The position numbers were made by a program, and so were the translations under genes. From contig JBMNJO010000019.1 in assembly GCA_050951725.1 (NCBI GenBank), positions 171,472 to 235,471 of the forward strand: a stretch of 64,000 nucleotides of DNA, written 5' to 3'. Positions 41,773 through 50,792 of the stretch are shown here, in pieces; position 1 is the first letter of the stretch; every line of letters begins with the position of its first letter. The stretch is from DTU052 sp050951725. Its GTDB lineage: Bacteria; Bacillota; Syntrophomonadia; Syntrophomonadales; DTU052. Below the pieces are notes generated by a model. It had not been told where the DNA came from, did not search any database, and saw nothing but the letters and a program-made list of their open reading frames with translations.

Positions 41773-44028
41773 ATGAGTGAACCCATTACCGGCGATAACA
41801 CACCAACAAATTCAGGATTTCCGGATGATATAAGAACTATCTTTGACCAGTTGAATGGGTTTGTCTATGCTTATGATGCTTCTGGCATAATCACCTACTG
41901 TACCCAACGCTGCGCTGACGTTCTGGGATACTCCAGGAAGGACATAATCGGAAAGAGCCTTTTGGACTTTGTCCCCGACAGAGAAAAGGAAATGGTCCAA
42001 AAGGCTATTGAAGAGAGAATCCAGGAAGGTGTGCCGCAGACTCATGAGGTGACCGTTATTGATCGGGATCAGAATGAACGGCTCTACCGGATGCAGGCAT
42101 CACCACTGTTAATCGATTCGGTTGCTATCGGCGGATTGGTCATGGCCGATGACATCTCTGACCGGGCCAAAGCGGTGCAGGAACTGACGGCCAGCGAGGC
42201 TCGCTACCGGGAACTGTTTGAGACCTCTTTCGATGGTATCGCGGTTTTCAACACCAATGGCAGGTGCCTGGACTGCAATCAGGCATTTGTTGATCTCCTG
42301 GGCCATCCCGCCAAGGAATCCATCCTGAACCAGTCTTACAAAAAAATCACCCCTCCAGAGTATCACCCGCTGGATCGGAACGCCATGCTGCAGATTATGG
42401 AGCGTGGATACTGTGATGAGTATGAAAAGGAATACCTGCGGGCGAATGGCACCCGGGTGGTAACCAGCGTCAAGGGATGGCGGAGTTCCGATAATAAAGG
42501 CAACCTGGTGGGAGGATGGTACCTGGTCCATGACATAACCGACCGGAAACGGGTTGAAGACGAGCTCCGCCGGTCGGAAGAACGCTACCGGACCATTTTC
42601 GAGAACACCGGGACTGCCATGATTATCCTGGATGAGGATAATACCCTGGTCTGGGTCAACAAGGAGACAGAGAGGCTCACTGGCTATGTCCGGGAAGAGG
42701 TGGGTGACAGAAAATGGACGGATTTTGTGCTTCCTGATGATTTGGAAATGATGGTGGGCTTCCATAAGGCCCGACGAGACCCGGGGAATCAGATACCACC
42801 CCGCAATTACGAGTTTCGGCTGGTAAGAAAAGACGGAGAACTGCGGGAGGTTCTTCTTACCGTCGCCATGATTCCGGGGAGCAGACAGAGCATCATATCG
42901 CTTTTGGACGTAACTGAAGCCAATTGGGCCGAACGCCGTCTGCGGGCTTCCAACGAAGAGCTTGAGGCTACCCTGGAAGAACTCACTGCTATTGAGGAGG
43001 AACTGAGAGAGCAGTACCAGGAACTGCAGCGACAGAAATCAGTCCTGGCGGAGTCGGAACGGCGTTTCCGGTCACTGCTGGAGAATGTCCGGTTACTGGC
43101 ATTAATCGTGGACGCCAGTGGCAGGATTACTTTCGTTAACAATCACCTCCTGAACTTGACCGGATGGCGGAGAGAGGAGCTTGAAGGTCAGAACTTCCGG
43201 AATTTTTTCCCGCCTTCAATCAGGGACAAGATGATCAAGCTGTTTGAAACCACCGTCAAGCGGGAACGGGCAATAAGCTACGGCCCCAGCTATGTACAGA
43301 CGAAATACGGCAAGATACTCAGAGTTCAATGGAACAACACCCTCCTGATGGATGCAGATCATAACGTGGTAGGGATTGCCACTATCGGAGAGGATGTAAC
43401 CGAGCGCTGGCGGGCAGAAAAAGAACTGGAAAAGAATTTTGCTGAGATGCAGCAACTGCTCAATGGTACGGTAGAGGCCCTGGCAGCAACCGCTGAAAAA
43501 CGGGACCCCTATACCGCAGGACACCAGCGGAGGGTAGCGGAACTGGCCTGTGCTATCGCCAGGAAGATGGGAATCAACGGCAGCCGACTGGCGGCTTTGC
43601 GTACCGCTGGCATCCTGCATGACATTGGCAAGATGTATATACCAACCGAGATACTGTCCAAGCCCGGACGGTTGACGGAGGTGGAGATGCTTCTGGTAAG
43701 GACCCACTGCCAGGCTGGTTATGAGATTGTACACAAGATTCCGTTCACTACTCCGGTTCCTCAGTTCCTGTTGCAGCATCACGAACGCATGGATGGTTCA
43801 GGATATCCCAATGGTCTAAAAGGAAAGGATATTCTGCTGGAGGCCAGAATTCTGGGGGTAGCCGACGTGGTGGAGGCGATGGCATCACACCGTCCCTACC
43901 GGCCCGCATTGGGAGTGGACAGGGCCCTGGATGAGATATCGGTGAACAGCGGCATCCTCTATGATCCCCAGGTGGTAGAGGCCTGCTGCCAACTGTTTCA
44001 GGAAGAGGGCTTTGAGTTTGCAGACTGA
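41773..44028 (+). CDS. Multi-PAS sensor with HD-GYP cyclic-di-GMP phosphodiesterase domain
   Basis: 751-residue signalling protein without membrane helices. Four PAS-type repeats are visible, starting near residues 20, 140, 270 and 430; a coiled coil separates the third and fourth (EELEATLEELTAIEEELREQ). The C-terminus is an HD-GYP domain with His616-Asp617 in LHDIGK and Gly677-Tyr678-Pro679 in DGSGYPNGLKG, so it should hydrolyse cyclic di-GMP in response to ligands or redox cues sensed by the PAS domains. The ATG follows GGGAGGGG. No two-component partner is adjacent. Confidence 0.9.
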   Translation: MSEPITGDNTPTNSGFPDDIRTIFDQLNGFVYAYDASGIITYCTQRCADVLGYSRKDIIGKSLLDFVPDREKEMVQKAIEERIQEGVPQTHEVTVIDRDQNERLYRMQASPLLIDSVAIGGLVMADDISDRAKAVQELTASEARYRELFETSFDGIAVFNTNGRCLDCNQAFVDLLGHPAKESILNQSYKKITPPEYHPLDRNAMLQIMERGYCDEYEKEYLRANGTRVVTSVKGWRSSDNKGNLVGGWYLVHDITDRKRVEDELRRSEERYRTIFENTGTAMIILDEDNTLVWVNKETERLTGYVREEVGDRKWTDFVLPDDLEMMVGFHKARRDPGNQIPPRNYEFRLVRKDGELREVLLTVAMIPGSRQSIISLLDVTEANWAERRLRASNEELEATLEELTAIEEELREQYQELQRQKSVLAESERRFRSLLENVRLLALIVDASGRITFVNNHLLNLTGWRREELEGQNFRNFFPPSIRDKMIKLFETTVKRERAISYGPSYVQTKYGKILRVQWNNTLLMDADHNVVGIATIGEDVTERWRAEKELEKNFAEMQQLLNGTVEALAATAEKRDPYTAGHQRRVAELACAIARKMGINGSRLAALRTAGILHDIGKMYIPTEILSKPGRLTEVEMLLVRTHCQAGYEIVHKIPFTTPVPQFLLQHHERMDGSGYPNGLKGKDILLEARILGVADVVEAMASHRPYRPALGVDRALDEISVNSGILYDPQVVEACCQLFQEEGFEFAD

Positions 44029-44280
44029 ACCACCAAGAGCAACTTTTGGCAAGTGACACATTTATCGAGGGTATTTGAGATAAAGAGGCGCTGCGGAGTA
44101 ATCCCGGCGCTTTCTTGGTCGTAAGCTCCAGAGATAGGAGGGTCTACCATTACATAAAATATAATGGCTTTACTCCACCACCAATCCAACTTCACTGTTG
44201 GAACACCCATGTCAACCCGGACTAAAGCATAACGCTGGCTCGATAGTGCCAACCAGGGCAGGATGTACAGACTCCGGGGA
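44029..44280. other. Gene-free stretch before the insertion sequence
   Basis: About 250 bp after the HD-GYP gene. A weak AAAG-GCGC/GCGCTTT hairpin near 44081-44115 could be its terminator. No supported gene. Confidence 0.4.
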
Positions 44281-44308
44281 CTGACCATGGCCCTGCTTCT
44301 GGTATAAT
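44281..44308 (+). promoter_or_regulatory. Candidate promoter upstream of tnpB
   Basis: CTGACC (44281-44286), a 16-nt spacer and TATAAT (44303-44308), just left of the insertion sequence's left-end hairpin. Confidence 0.45.
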
Positions 44309-44384
44309 CATATTGAAGATGTCATGCGCCGCATTCCTCTGAATTCATTCAGGGGTTAGGCGCATAAGAAGGGAGGTCATGGCA

Positions 44385-45692
44385 ATGGCCAGGCAGCGCG
44401 GATTCGTAAAAACCTTTAGGTACAACATAGTAACAACCGATAAAGTAAGTGCGTTGCTGGATAATACAGTAAGTGTTTACAATGAGGTTGTTGCCTATTA
44501 TCTCCATGTACTTCAAGAGAACCTGCATGTAATAGACAGTCCGCAATGGCTTCTTATGGCTGAGATGCTCACCCACCAAACTAAAAGTAATCTGAAACCT
44601 AAATACGATTATGATTTGATGTTCCCGCACTTCCCTTCCGGGTTACGCCGAGCGGCAATTTCTGACGCTTACGGCTTGGCATGTTCCTGGCAGACCAACC
44701 ATAAACGCTGGCAGAAGCGGAAACAGAAAATTGCTGAAAGAAACATAAAACGCCTGTCCGAAGGGAAAGAGCCTGTTACATTCAAGGAGCATCCCCCATT
44801 ATTTCCGACCGAGGCGCGGGATTGGCCGACCTACTATGACACGGAATGCAGGATATTAGACGAACACCACATCCTGCTCAAGGTCTATACCGGGAAAGCC
44901 TATGCTCGCCGTAAAGTAGCCTTGTTTCAGCCAATGGTTATCCCGGAAGGATATGAAGCCGGATCACCCAAATTAATACGCAAACCAAATGGATGGCAGT
45001 TGCATATCCCGGTATTTCTTAAACGTCAAACAGGGTTAACTAAGGTAGTCACCCTTTTAGACAATCCAGACACACGCATCTGCTGTGTTGATCTGGGAAT
45101 CAACCGTCACGCAGTTATGACCATCCAGGATGTCAACGGCAGGGTCTTGGCAACCCGAATAATATCCGGGAAGCGGGATAACCACCGTAGGAAGCGATAC
45201 CTGGAGAAAATATCCGGGTTGCAGAAACAAACCAAAATAATACCCGAAGGACAATCATTCGCAAAAGACCTTTGGACGAAGGTAAGGAACTTCAACAACA
45301 ACATAGCTCACCAAGTTTCAAGACAGATCGTTGATTTTGCTAAACAGCATGGAGCAAAAATCATAGTATTTGAGTATATAAATAGCCTTCGACCCGAGAA
45401 AGGAACCAGATCTAGACGACTTAACCGCAAGATGGCTCATTGGGTAAAGGGCCGGATATTCCGGTACACGCAGTACAAAGGGCTGCACGAAGGCATTGTT
45501 ACCTGCCGGGTATCACCCAAGAACACTTCCGCCAGGTGTCCGTATTGCGGAATGCTAACCGTCGAAAGATATAGCGAGAACGGCAGCGGAGTGGATCTGG
45601 CCCGATGCTCAAATTGCGGCATCCACGGGGTCAACTCAGATTTTGTAGGGTCGTATGGAATCGGAACCAACTTTAGAGTGAAACATCTTTAA
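44385..45692 (+). CDS. tnpB: TnpB RNA-guided endonuclease (IS1341/IS605 OrfB type)
   Basis: 435-residue TnpB. The RuvC catalytic triad looks intact: Asp236 in VDLGINRHA, Glu330 in IVFEYINSL and Asp419 in NSDFVGSYG. The zinc ribbon has Cys385-x2-Cys388 and Cys408-x2-Cys411. Known TnpB proteins cut DNA guided by an RNA made from the element's right end, which helps the element persist. The N-terminal RNA- and DNA-binding part (residues 1-200) is intact and of usual length. The ATG at 44385 is best spaced from GGGAGG; an ATG two codons earlier is too close. Confidence 0.88.
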   Translation: MARQRGFVKTFRYNIVTTDKVSALLDNTVSVYNEVVAYYLHVLQENLHVIDSPQWLLMAEMLTHQTKSNLKPKYDYDLMFPHFPSGLRRAAISDAYGLACSWQTNHKRWQKRKQKIAERNIKRLSEGKEPVTFKEHPPLFPTEARDWPTYYDTECRILDEHHILLKVYTGKAYARRKVALFQPMVIPEGYEAGSPKLIRKPNGWQLHIPVFLKRQTGLTKVVTLLDNPDTRICCVDLGINRHAVMTIQDVNGRVLATRIISGKRDNHRRKRYLEKISGLQKQTKIIPEGQSFAKDLWTKVRNFNNNIAHQVSRQIVDFAKQHGAKIIVFEYINSLRPEKGTRSRRLNRKMAHWVKGRIFRYTQYKGLHEGIVTCRVSPKNTSARCPYCGMLTVERYSENGSGVDLARCSNCGIHGVNSDFVGSYGIGTNFRVKHL

Positions 45693-45900
45693 GCCCTGGT
45701 CAGTGATGATTGGGCATCCGGGTTGTCTATATGATGATTCGGATTTGGCACGAACCCGCTGGGAATTGGCCTGGGTAAAATACGACAGCCAGCAAGTAGG
45801 GTCTACGACTCAATTACTTAGGTCATCGCGTACCCCAGACAGTTCCGAAGTTCTGAGAATCAACTCAAGAATCCTCTGACTTCAGTCAGGGGAGGTTCAA
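45693..45900 (+). ncRNA. Predicted omega RNA (reRNA) of the TnpB element
   Basis: The 200-bp non-coding segment between the tnpB stop and the right-end hairpin is where omega RNA scaffolds lie in related elements, with the guide read from the DNA just beyond the right end (from about 45901). The prediction rests on position and on the CCTCTGAC/GTCAGGGG hairpin; the full fold was not computed. Confidence 0.45.
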
Positions 45901-45931
45901 TGTATTTATCCGATTAGGAGAGGATCCCGTA

Positions 45932-46540
45932 ATGATGGAAAACATTAAGGCTTTGCGTGGCCGAAAAGCTAAAGTATTGGGACATGAAGACTGTTTCCAA
46001 TGTGCCGTGATTGTGCCTTTGATAGAACAAAACGGAGAGACCTGTGTAATCTTGGAGGAAAGGACCTCCTGGTTAACCAAAAACCCGGGCGAAATATCCT
46101 TCCCCGGTGGTCGAATCGAACCGGGGGATGGCGGTGAACTGGAGGCTGGAATAAGAGAAACCTGTGAAGAGCTGGGGCTGCACCGTGAGGACCTGAAGTA
46201 TGTAGCACCGCTTGACATTCTCCTGACGCCTTTTAACCTGCTGGTTTACCCGTTTGTCTGCGAGGTTCGGAAGGATGCAGTGATAAGGCCTAACCTGAGC
46301 GAGGTTAACTCGGTACTGTACGTTCCCCTAACTCACCTCCTGGAAAACGAGCCTATTGCCAGCGAGGTCGCGGTCAGACTGGTCCCACCCCCTGATTATC
46401 CCTATGACCTGATCCCCCGCGGAAAAGACTATCCCTGGCGGGAGGGCAGCTACGCCCAGTTCTTCTACCCCTGGCAGGATCACGTCATCTGGGGCCTGAC
46501 CGCCCGCATCCTCTACCACTTCCTAAGCCTCCTGAAATAA
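45932..46540 (+). CDS. Nudix hydrolase, probable CoA pyrophosphatase
   Basis: 202-residue Nudix enzyme. The catalytic box reads GGRIEPGDGGELEAGIRETCEELGL, and the preceding SFPGG matches the CoA-pyrophosphatase (NudL/PCD1-like) subgroup, which splits CoA and acyl-CoA to phosphopantetheine and 3',5'-ADP. Such an enzyme would fit a cell with heavy CoA-ester traffic. The ATG at 45932 follows AGGAGAGG at 8 nt. It starts only about 30 bp after the insertion-sequence end. Confidence 0.82.
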   Translation: MMENIKALRGRKAKVLGHEDCFQCAVIVPLIEQNGETCVILEERTSWLTKNPGEISFPGGRIEPGDGGELEAGIRETCEELGLHREDLKYVAPLDILLTPFNLLVYPFVCEVRKDAVIRPNLSEVNSVLYVPLTHLLENEPIASEVAVRLVPPPDYPYDLIPRGKDYPWREGSYAQFFYPWQDHVIWGLTARILYHFLSLLK

Positions 46541-46583
46541 TGCATCATTGCATCATGGGGACTGTCCCCGTGATGCAAAATGC
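46541..46583. repeat. GGGGACTGTCCCC palindrome family, single unit
   Basis: Begins right after the Nudix stop codon and ends about 10 bp before the azlD stop codon, between convergent genes. Arms are GCATCATGGGGAC and GTCCCCGTGATGC. Confidence 0.8.
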
Positions 46584-46592
46584 ACGACCGGA

Positions 46593-46910
46593 TCACAGGT
46601 TGTACAGTAAGGCCATCGCTCCGATGCCGGTCACCAGGGTGTAGAACGGACTCCTGGTGTAGATGGCAACCAAGAGGGTAGGTATGAATGCCCAGATATA
46701 AAGGTTACCCGGACTTATTACAATCGTACTATCAGGGGCCAATACACTTACCGCCACCAGTGCCGCCAGCACTGCCGGTGCAATGTACGACAGCCATTCC
46801 TTAAACTTCTCGGGAAACTCGAAACGGGATAATATGGCCACCGGCAAAAACCGGGGTATCGCAGTGACCAGGGCCATTCCCAGTATCACTAATACTATTT
46901 CCTGCCTCAT
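46593..46910 (-). CDS. azlD: AzlD-family branched-chain amino acid exporter small subunit
   Basis: 105-residue membrane protein with three to four helices matching AzlD: TAIPRFLPVAIL near the start and YIAPAVLAALVAVSVLAP in the middle. AzlD acts with AzlC to export branched-chain amino acids or analogues. The start codon overlaps the azlC stop (ATGA), so the pair is translationally coupled. Confidence 0.85.
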   Translation of the reverse strand: MRQEIVLVILGMALVTAIPRFLPVAILSRFEFPEKFKEWLSYIAPAVLAALVAVSVLAPDSTIVISPGNLYIWAFIPTLLVAIYTRSPFYTLVTGIGAMALLYNL

Positions 46911-47594
46911 CGCTTGATCATCACTCCTAATGTCGCCGCTGCCAGGGAGGCCACGATTATGTTGGACAGGTTGCTTAAAGTCGCCGGGAACATGTATGCC
47001 ACCGCCAGGCAGACTGCTATCGACACCAAGGCCACCAGCAGGTGCTTCCTCTCACTTATCACCAGGATCAGCAGGATCGTGTACATGGCCGGCAGAGCAA
47101 AATTGAGTCCAAACTGTTCGGTATTGGTGATAATGTTACCCAGACTCGCTCCCAAAAGACTGCTGCCTACCCACGACAGGTAGGAGCTGATGTTCAGACC
47201 GGCCAGGTATGGCGTAGTGGCTCTGTTCTCCCTAAGGTGTACCGCCGCCACCGCATAGGTCTCATCAGTTAACCCCAGCATGAGAGCGGAGGCCACGCTG
47301 GTAGGGAGGACCTTGAGATGCGGAACCATTGAAGTGGAGAACAGAAAATACCGCAAATTGACCAGCAGGTTGGCAACTATTATGGTTGACATGGAACCAC
47401 CAGCGGCCAGAATGCCGATGGCAATAAACTGCCCGGCACCGGTAAACACCATGGCGGACATAAACGTCGTCTCCGCAATGGAAAGACCTACCTCACCGGC
47501 CAGGACTCCGAACGCCAGTCCCAGGGGAATGTAAGCCAGAATAACGGGTATAGCCTGTTTAATGCCAGTTATTAGTTCGTCTTTTATAAAGCAT
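46907..47594 (-). CDS. azlC: AzlC-family branched-chain amino acid exporter large subunit, start region disrupted
   Basis: Membrane protein of the AzlC family, with IPLGLAFGVLAGEVGLS, the FTGAGQFIAIGIL block and LGLTDETYAV. The coding frame is clearly homologous up to codon GAC at 47581 but has no ATG, GTG or TTG before an in-frame TGA at 47596-47594. A well-placed ATG (47594, with AAGGTG upstream) is one base out of frame; removing one A from the AAAA at 47582-47585 would join them. Either the gene has a +1 frameshift at codon 4, or the assembly has an extra base, or a rare start such as ATA is used. An internal ATG at 47461 would remove the first helices. Confidence 0.7.
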
Positions 47595-47670
47595 CACACC
47601 TTCGATAAAACCAGTGAATAATACCAGGATCTATTACGCCCGGATGGCAGTATGAGTGAAAAACCACGAC

Positions 47671-49068
47671 TTAGGATGGGCCTTCTTCACCTCGCGACAC
47701 ATTGCCCCGGGCCAGTGAACAGAAAATGCCCACCGCACACATTACCGCAAAAACTATGAAGGCCAGGTTGGTACTGGTTAATAGCTCCGAAGTGACCTCC
47801 GGGCCAATCTTGGCCTGCCCCAGGTTCGCGGCAAATATAAAGGATACGATTGCCATGCTCAGTGCCTGTCCCACCAGGCGCATGGTGCCCATGGTGGACG
47901 AAGCTACCCCATAGTACCGGCGTTCCACTGAACTCATAATGGCATTGGTATTGGGGCTGGCGAACAATGCAAACCCCAGACCCTGCAAGACCAGTATGCC
48001 GGCAATAATTCCAACGTCTGTATCCTGCCGTATAGTGGCGAGGACAACCAAACCGGCGGCCGTAATTGCCATACCCACGCTCGATACCACTCTGGGCTGT
48101 AAACGGTCAGACAATCTACCGGCAATAGGCGACAAGATGGCCATTACCAGCGGTTGGATCAGCAGAAGCGTGCCCGCTGACTGAGCCCCAAACCCACGAA
48201 CCACCTGAAGATAAAGTGATAACAGGTAACTGATAGAAAAGGTAGCACTATAATTGATAAGAGCCGCCAAATTCGAAAAAGCAAAGGCAGTGTTGCGGGC
48301 CAGTACCTTCACATTGAGAATCGGATAGGGTGAACGAAACTCCTGGAAAACAAAAAGCGCCAGACCTACAACACCAGCCATGGTCAAGGCTGGTCCCACC
48401 GAGAGGGTATATAAGCTGGATGCCCCGTAGATTATCGCGATAATACTGAACGAAACCAGTACAGCTCCCAGGGTGTCATACCGCTCTTCTCCCGCCGGGT
48501 GACTATCATCTGGTACCCAGGTCTGAGCAGCCCAAATCACCACCACTGCCCACAAAGCCACCATGTAAAAAATGCTCCTCCAACCCAGGTAATGGGTAAG
48601 GAAGCCTCCCAGAATTGGACCTGCTGAAAGACCAATATATACCACACCAGCGTTTATTCCTAAAACCTTTCCTCTATCCTGAGGGGGAAAGGAAGCAGTC
48701 AGTATCGCTGTTCCGGTGGCAAACATCATAGCTGCCCCCAGACCCTGTAATATCCTGGCCAACAGGAGCAGAATCATGGAATTGGTCATAGCACAGAGGA
48801 ACGAAGCCAGGCCAAAGACTCCGATACCAGCAACAAATAAACGCTTGTGCCCCCGCATGTCTGCCAGACGGCCAAAGGGCAGGAGGAATGCAGCGGAAAC
48901 CAGCAGAAAGGAAGTCACTATCCAGTTAAGCATGATTGCATTACCATTCAGGTCTTGGCCAATCGCGGGAATCGCCAGGTTTAAAGAACTGCCCATGAAA
49001 GGGGTCAGGAAAGCACTCAAGGTAGCTACCAGCAAAATCCTGTTACGAGTCTTTCTGTTCTCTGCCAT
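47671..49068 (-). CDS. MFS transporter, DHA2-type (14 helices)
   Basis: 465-residue drug/proton antiporter-type carrier. It has the signature motif A-like GRLADMRGHKRLF between helices 2 and 3, motif C-like LGINAGVVYIGLSAGPILGGFL, and about 14 hydrophobic segments, as in the EmrB/QacA family. Probably exports a toxic or amphipathic compound; the cargo is unknown. The ATG at 49068 has a short GGGG site 3 nt upstream. It stands alone on its strand between azlC and a rightward acyl-CoA dehydrogenase gene. Confidence 0.87.
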   Translation of the reverse strand: MAENRKTRNRILLVATLSAFLTPFMGSSLNLAIPAIGQDLNGNAIMLNWIVTSFLLVSAAFLLPFGRLADMRGHKRLFVAGIGVFGLASFLCAMTNSMILLLLARILQGLGAAMMFATGTAILTASFPPQDRGKVLGINAGVVYIGLSAGPILGGFLTHYLGWRSIFYMVALWAVVVIWAAQTWVPDDSHPAGEERYDTLGAVLVSFSIIAIIYGASSLYTLSVGPALTMAGVVGLALFVFQEFRSPYPILNVKVLARNTAFAFSNLAALINYSATFSISYLLSLYLQVVRGFGAQSAGTLLLIQPLVMAILSPIAGRLSDRLQPRVVSSVGMAITAAGLVVLATIRQDTDVGIIAGILVLQGLGFALFASPNTNAIMSSVERRYYGVASSTMGTMRLVGQALSMAIVSFIFAANLGQAKIGPEVTSELLTSTNLAFIVFAVMCAVGIFCSLARGNVSRGEEGPS

Positions 49069-49160
49069 ACCCCATCTACCTGCCTCTATTCATATTCCAT
49101 TCGGTTAACTCTTTCAATACCTCTTTAATCTACAACAGCCATGCTCCAAACACAAGCCCA

Positions 49161-49191
49161 CTGCATCATGGGGACTGTCCCCATGATGCAG
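49161..49191. repeat. GGGGACTGTCCCC palindrome family, perfect unit
   Basis: Perfect 31-nt inverted repeat: CTGCATCATGGGGAC, a central T, then the exact complement. It lies between the divergent MFS and acyl-CoA dehydrogenase genes, so here it is not at a gene end. Confidence 0.85.
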
Positions 49192-49318
49192 TCCGCTGCG
49201 ACCCCTTGCAACGCCAATCTTCGACAGCATTAATAAATCTTTGCAATTGACGCCCTACCACGTCTGTAATATGCTCATTACAGAATGCCATAATATTTCA
49301 TTACAGGGAGTGTGAGCC

Positions 49319-50563
49319 ATGTTTGATTATTTAATGACAGCGGAACAACTGGCCCTGCGGGATGAGGCCCGGGAGATGGCCAAGTGGGTACCCCGCCAGT
49401 ACATCCTCGACATGGACGCAGATCAGATCAAGTTTCCCAAGGAGTTCCTGCAGGAGTGCGGCCGCCGCAACCTCCTGGGACTGCGGCTCCCCAAAGAATA
49501 CGGAGGCAGGGGCCTGGGGTGGGTCGAGGATACCCTGGTGGCTGAGGAAATCTGTGTGCCCGGCTACGCCTTCGGGTGTGTCTGGGGAGTCGGAGCCGAC
49601 ATCGTTTGTGATGCCATCTGTAATTTTGGATCGGAGGAACTTAAGGAAAAGTACGTGGTGCCCCTGCTCAAAGGAGAGAAGTTCGCCGCCGAATGCCTGA
49701 CCGAACCCCGGGGTGGCTCTGACTTCTTTGGCGCCACCACCACCGCAGTTGAAGATGGCGACTATTACATACTGAACGGACAGAAACGCTTCATCGTTGG
49801 CGGCGAAGGGGCCGATTTTTTCCTGGTCTACGCCAAAACCGCCCCTGAGGCTCCACCGCATAAATCCATGACCTGTTTCATAGTTGACCGCGATGCCGGG
49901 GTCAAAGCCGAGTACCTGTATGGACTCATGGGTTGCCGGGGAGGAGGCACCGCCCGCCTGGTATTGGAAGATGTGCGGGTACCCAAATCCAACATTCTGG
50001 GCCAGGTCAATGGTGCCACTGAGGTATTTTATCCCATGATGATTCCCGAGAGACTGGGTACAGCCGCTATGACCATCGGAGCGGTGAGACCGGCTCTGGA
50101 GATAGCCACTGATTACACCACCAAGCGCAAGGCCTTCGGCACGAAGATCAAGAACTTCCAGGGAGTCAGCTTCAAAATCGCCGACGCGGTAACCAAGCTC
50201 GATACCTGCCGGGCCATGATTTACTGCACCGCCCGGGCCATCGATGCCGGGGTTCACCCCAACCGCGCCCGCCGGATGGTATCGGAGTCCAAGAAATTCG
50301 TCACCGAGCAGTGCTGGGATGTAGTGAACCTGTGCATGCAGGTCATGGGTGGCATAGGTTACACCGACGTTTATCCCATCGAAAAGATCCTGCGCGATAT
50401 GCGGCTGTCCATGATCTGGGTCGGCTCCAATGAGATTATGAGCCTTATCACCCAGCACGAGTGGTACAAGGAGAGACAGAACGAGCTCAAAGACAGCACC
50501 AAACGCGACAGCGAATACGACTGCGTCAATGCCTTCGCTGAGGAAGAGAAGATTTTTGAATAG
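49319..50563 (+). CDS. Acyl-CoA dehydrogenase
   Basis: 414-residue FAD enzyme that introduces a double bond into an acyl-CoA. Seen are the N-terminal helical domain, the FAD/substrate block AAECLTEPRGGSDFFGATTTA, the middle strand domain with MTCFIVDRDAGV, and the C-terminal helices with RKAFGTKIKNFQGV, QVMGGIGYTDVYPIEKILRDMR and IWVGSNEIM, where the Glu near the C-terminus is a candidate base. Chain length is not readable. It probably works with the acyl-CoA ligase that starts 230 bp downstream. Electron acceptors (EtfAB) are not in this window. The ATG follows GGGAG. Confidence 0.9.
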   Translation: MFDYLMTAEQLALRDEAREMAKWVPRQYILDMDADQIKFPKEFLQECGRRNLLGLRLPKEYGGRGLGWVEDTLVAEEICVPGYAFGCVWGVGADIVCDAICNFGSEELKEKYVVPLLKGEKFAAECLTEPRGGSDFFGATTTAVEDGDYYILNGQKRFIVGGEGADFFLVYAKTAPEAPPHKSMTCFIVDRDAGVKAEYLYGLMGCRGGGTARLVLEDVRVPKSNILGQVNGATEVFYPMMIPERLGTAAMTIGAVRPALEIATDYTTKRKAFGTKIKNFQGVSFKIADAVTKLDTCRAMIYCTARAIDAGVHPNRARRMVSESKKFVTEQCWDVVNLCMQVMGGIGYTDVYPIEKILRDMRLSMIWVGSNEIMSLITQHEWYKERQNELKDSTKRDSEYDCVNAFAEEEKIFE

Positions 50564-50792
50564 GAGTCGGATTCCAGGTTAGCAAACAATAGAGCAAGCA
50601 CCGCACCAGGGCACAGGCAGATATGTCGCATTGAATACGGCACTTCATTTATTCCTGTGATCGGCAGGCCCCAAGTGCAGGGTAAGACGATGTGCTGCCT
50701 CCCGGCAGCGCATCGTTAACCATTAACCCTGCGAATCTGATTAAAGAAGTGATGCGAAAGCATCCCGCAAACAAAACTGGGAGGTGTTTGTA

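Larger units (their letters stand above)
44324..45900 (+). mobile_element. IS200/IS605-superfamily element carrying tnpB only
   Basis: The left end is a two-tier hairpin at 44324-44365: outer ATGCGCC/GGCGCAT and inner CCTCTGAATTCATTCAGGGG. The right end has the matching hairpin CCTCTGACTTCAGTCAGGGG at 45873-45892. Similar subterminal hairpins at both ends are the hallmark of single-strand-transposing elements. There is no tnpA tyrosine transposase gene, so mobility would need one in trans. Exact outer ends are uncertain by some bases. Confidence 0.75.

Noticed and set aside
49331..50458. Long leftward open frame of 375 codons opposite the acyl-CoA dehydrogenase
   Set aside because: It is a shadow of the GC-rich coding strand: no recognisable protein, no ribosome site, and the rightward frame is a clear dehydrogenase.
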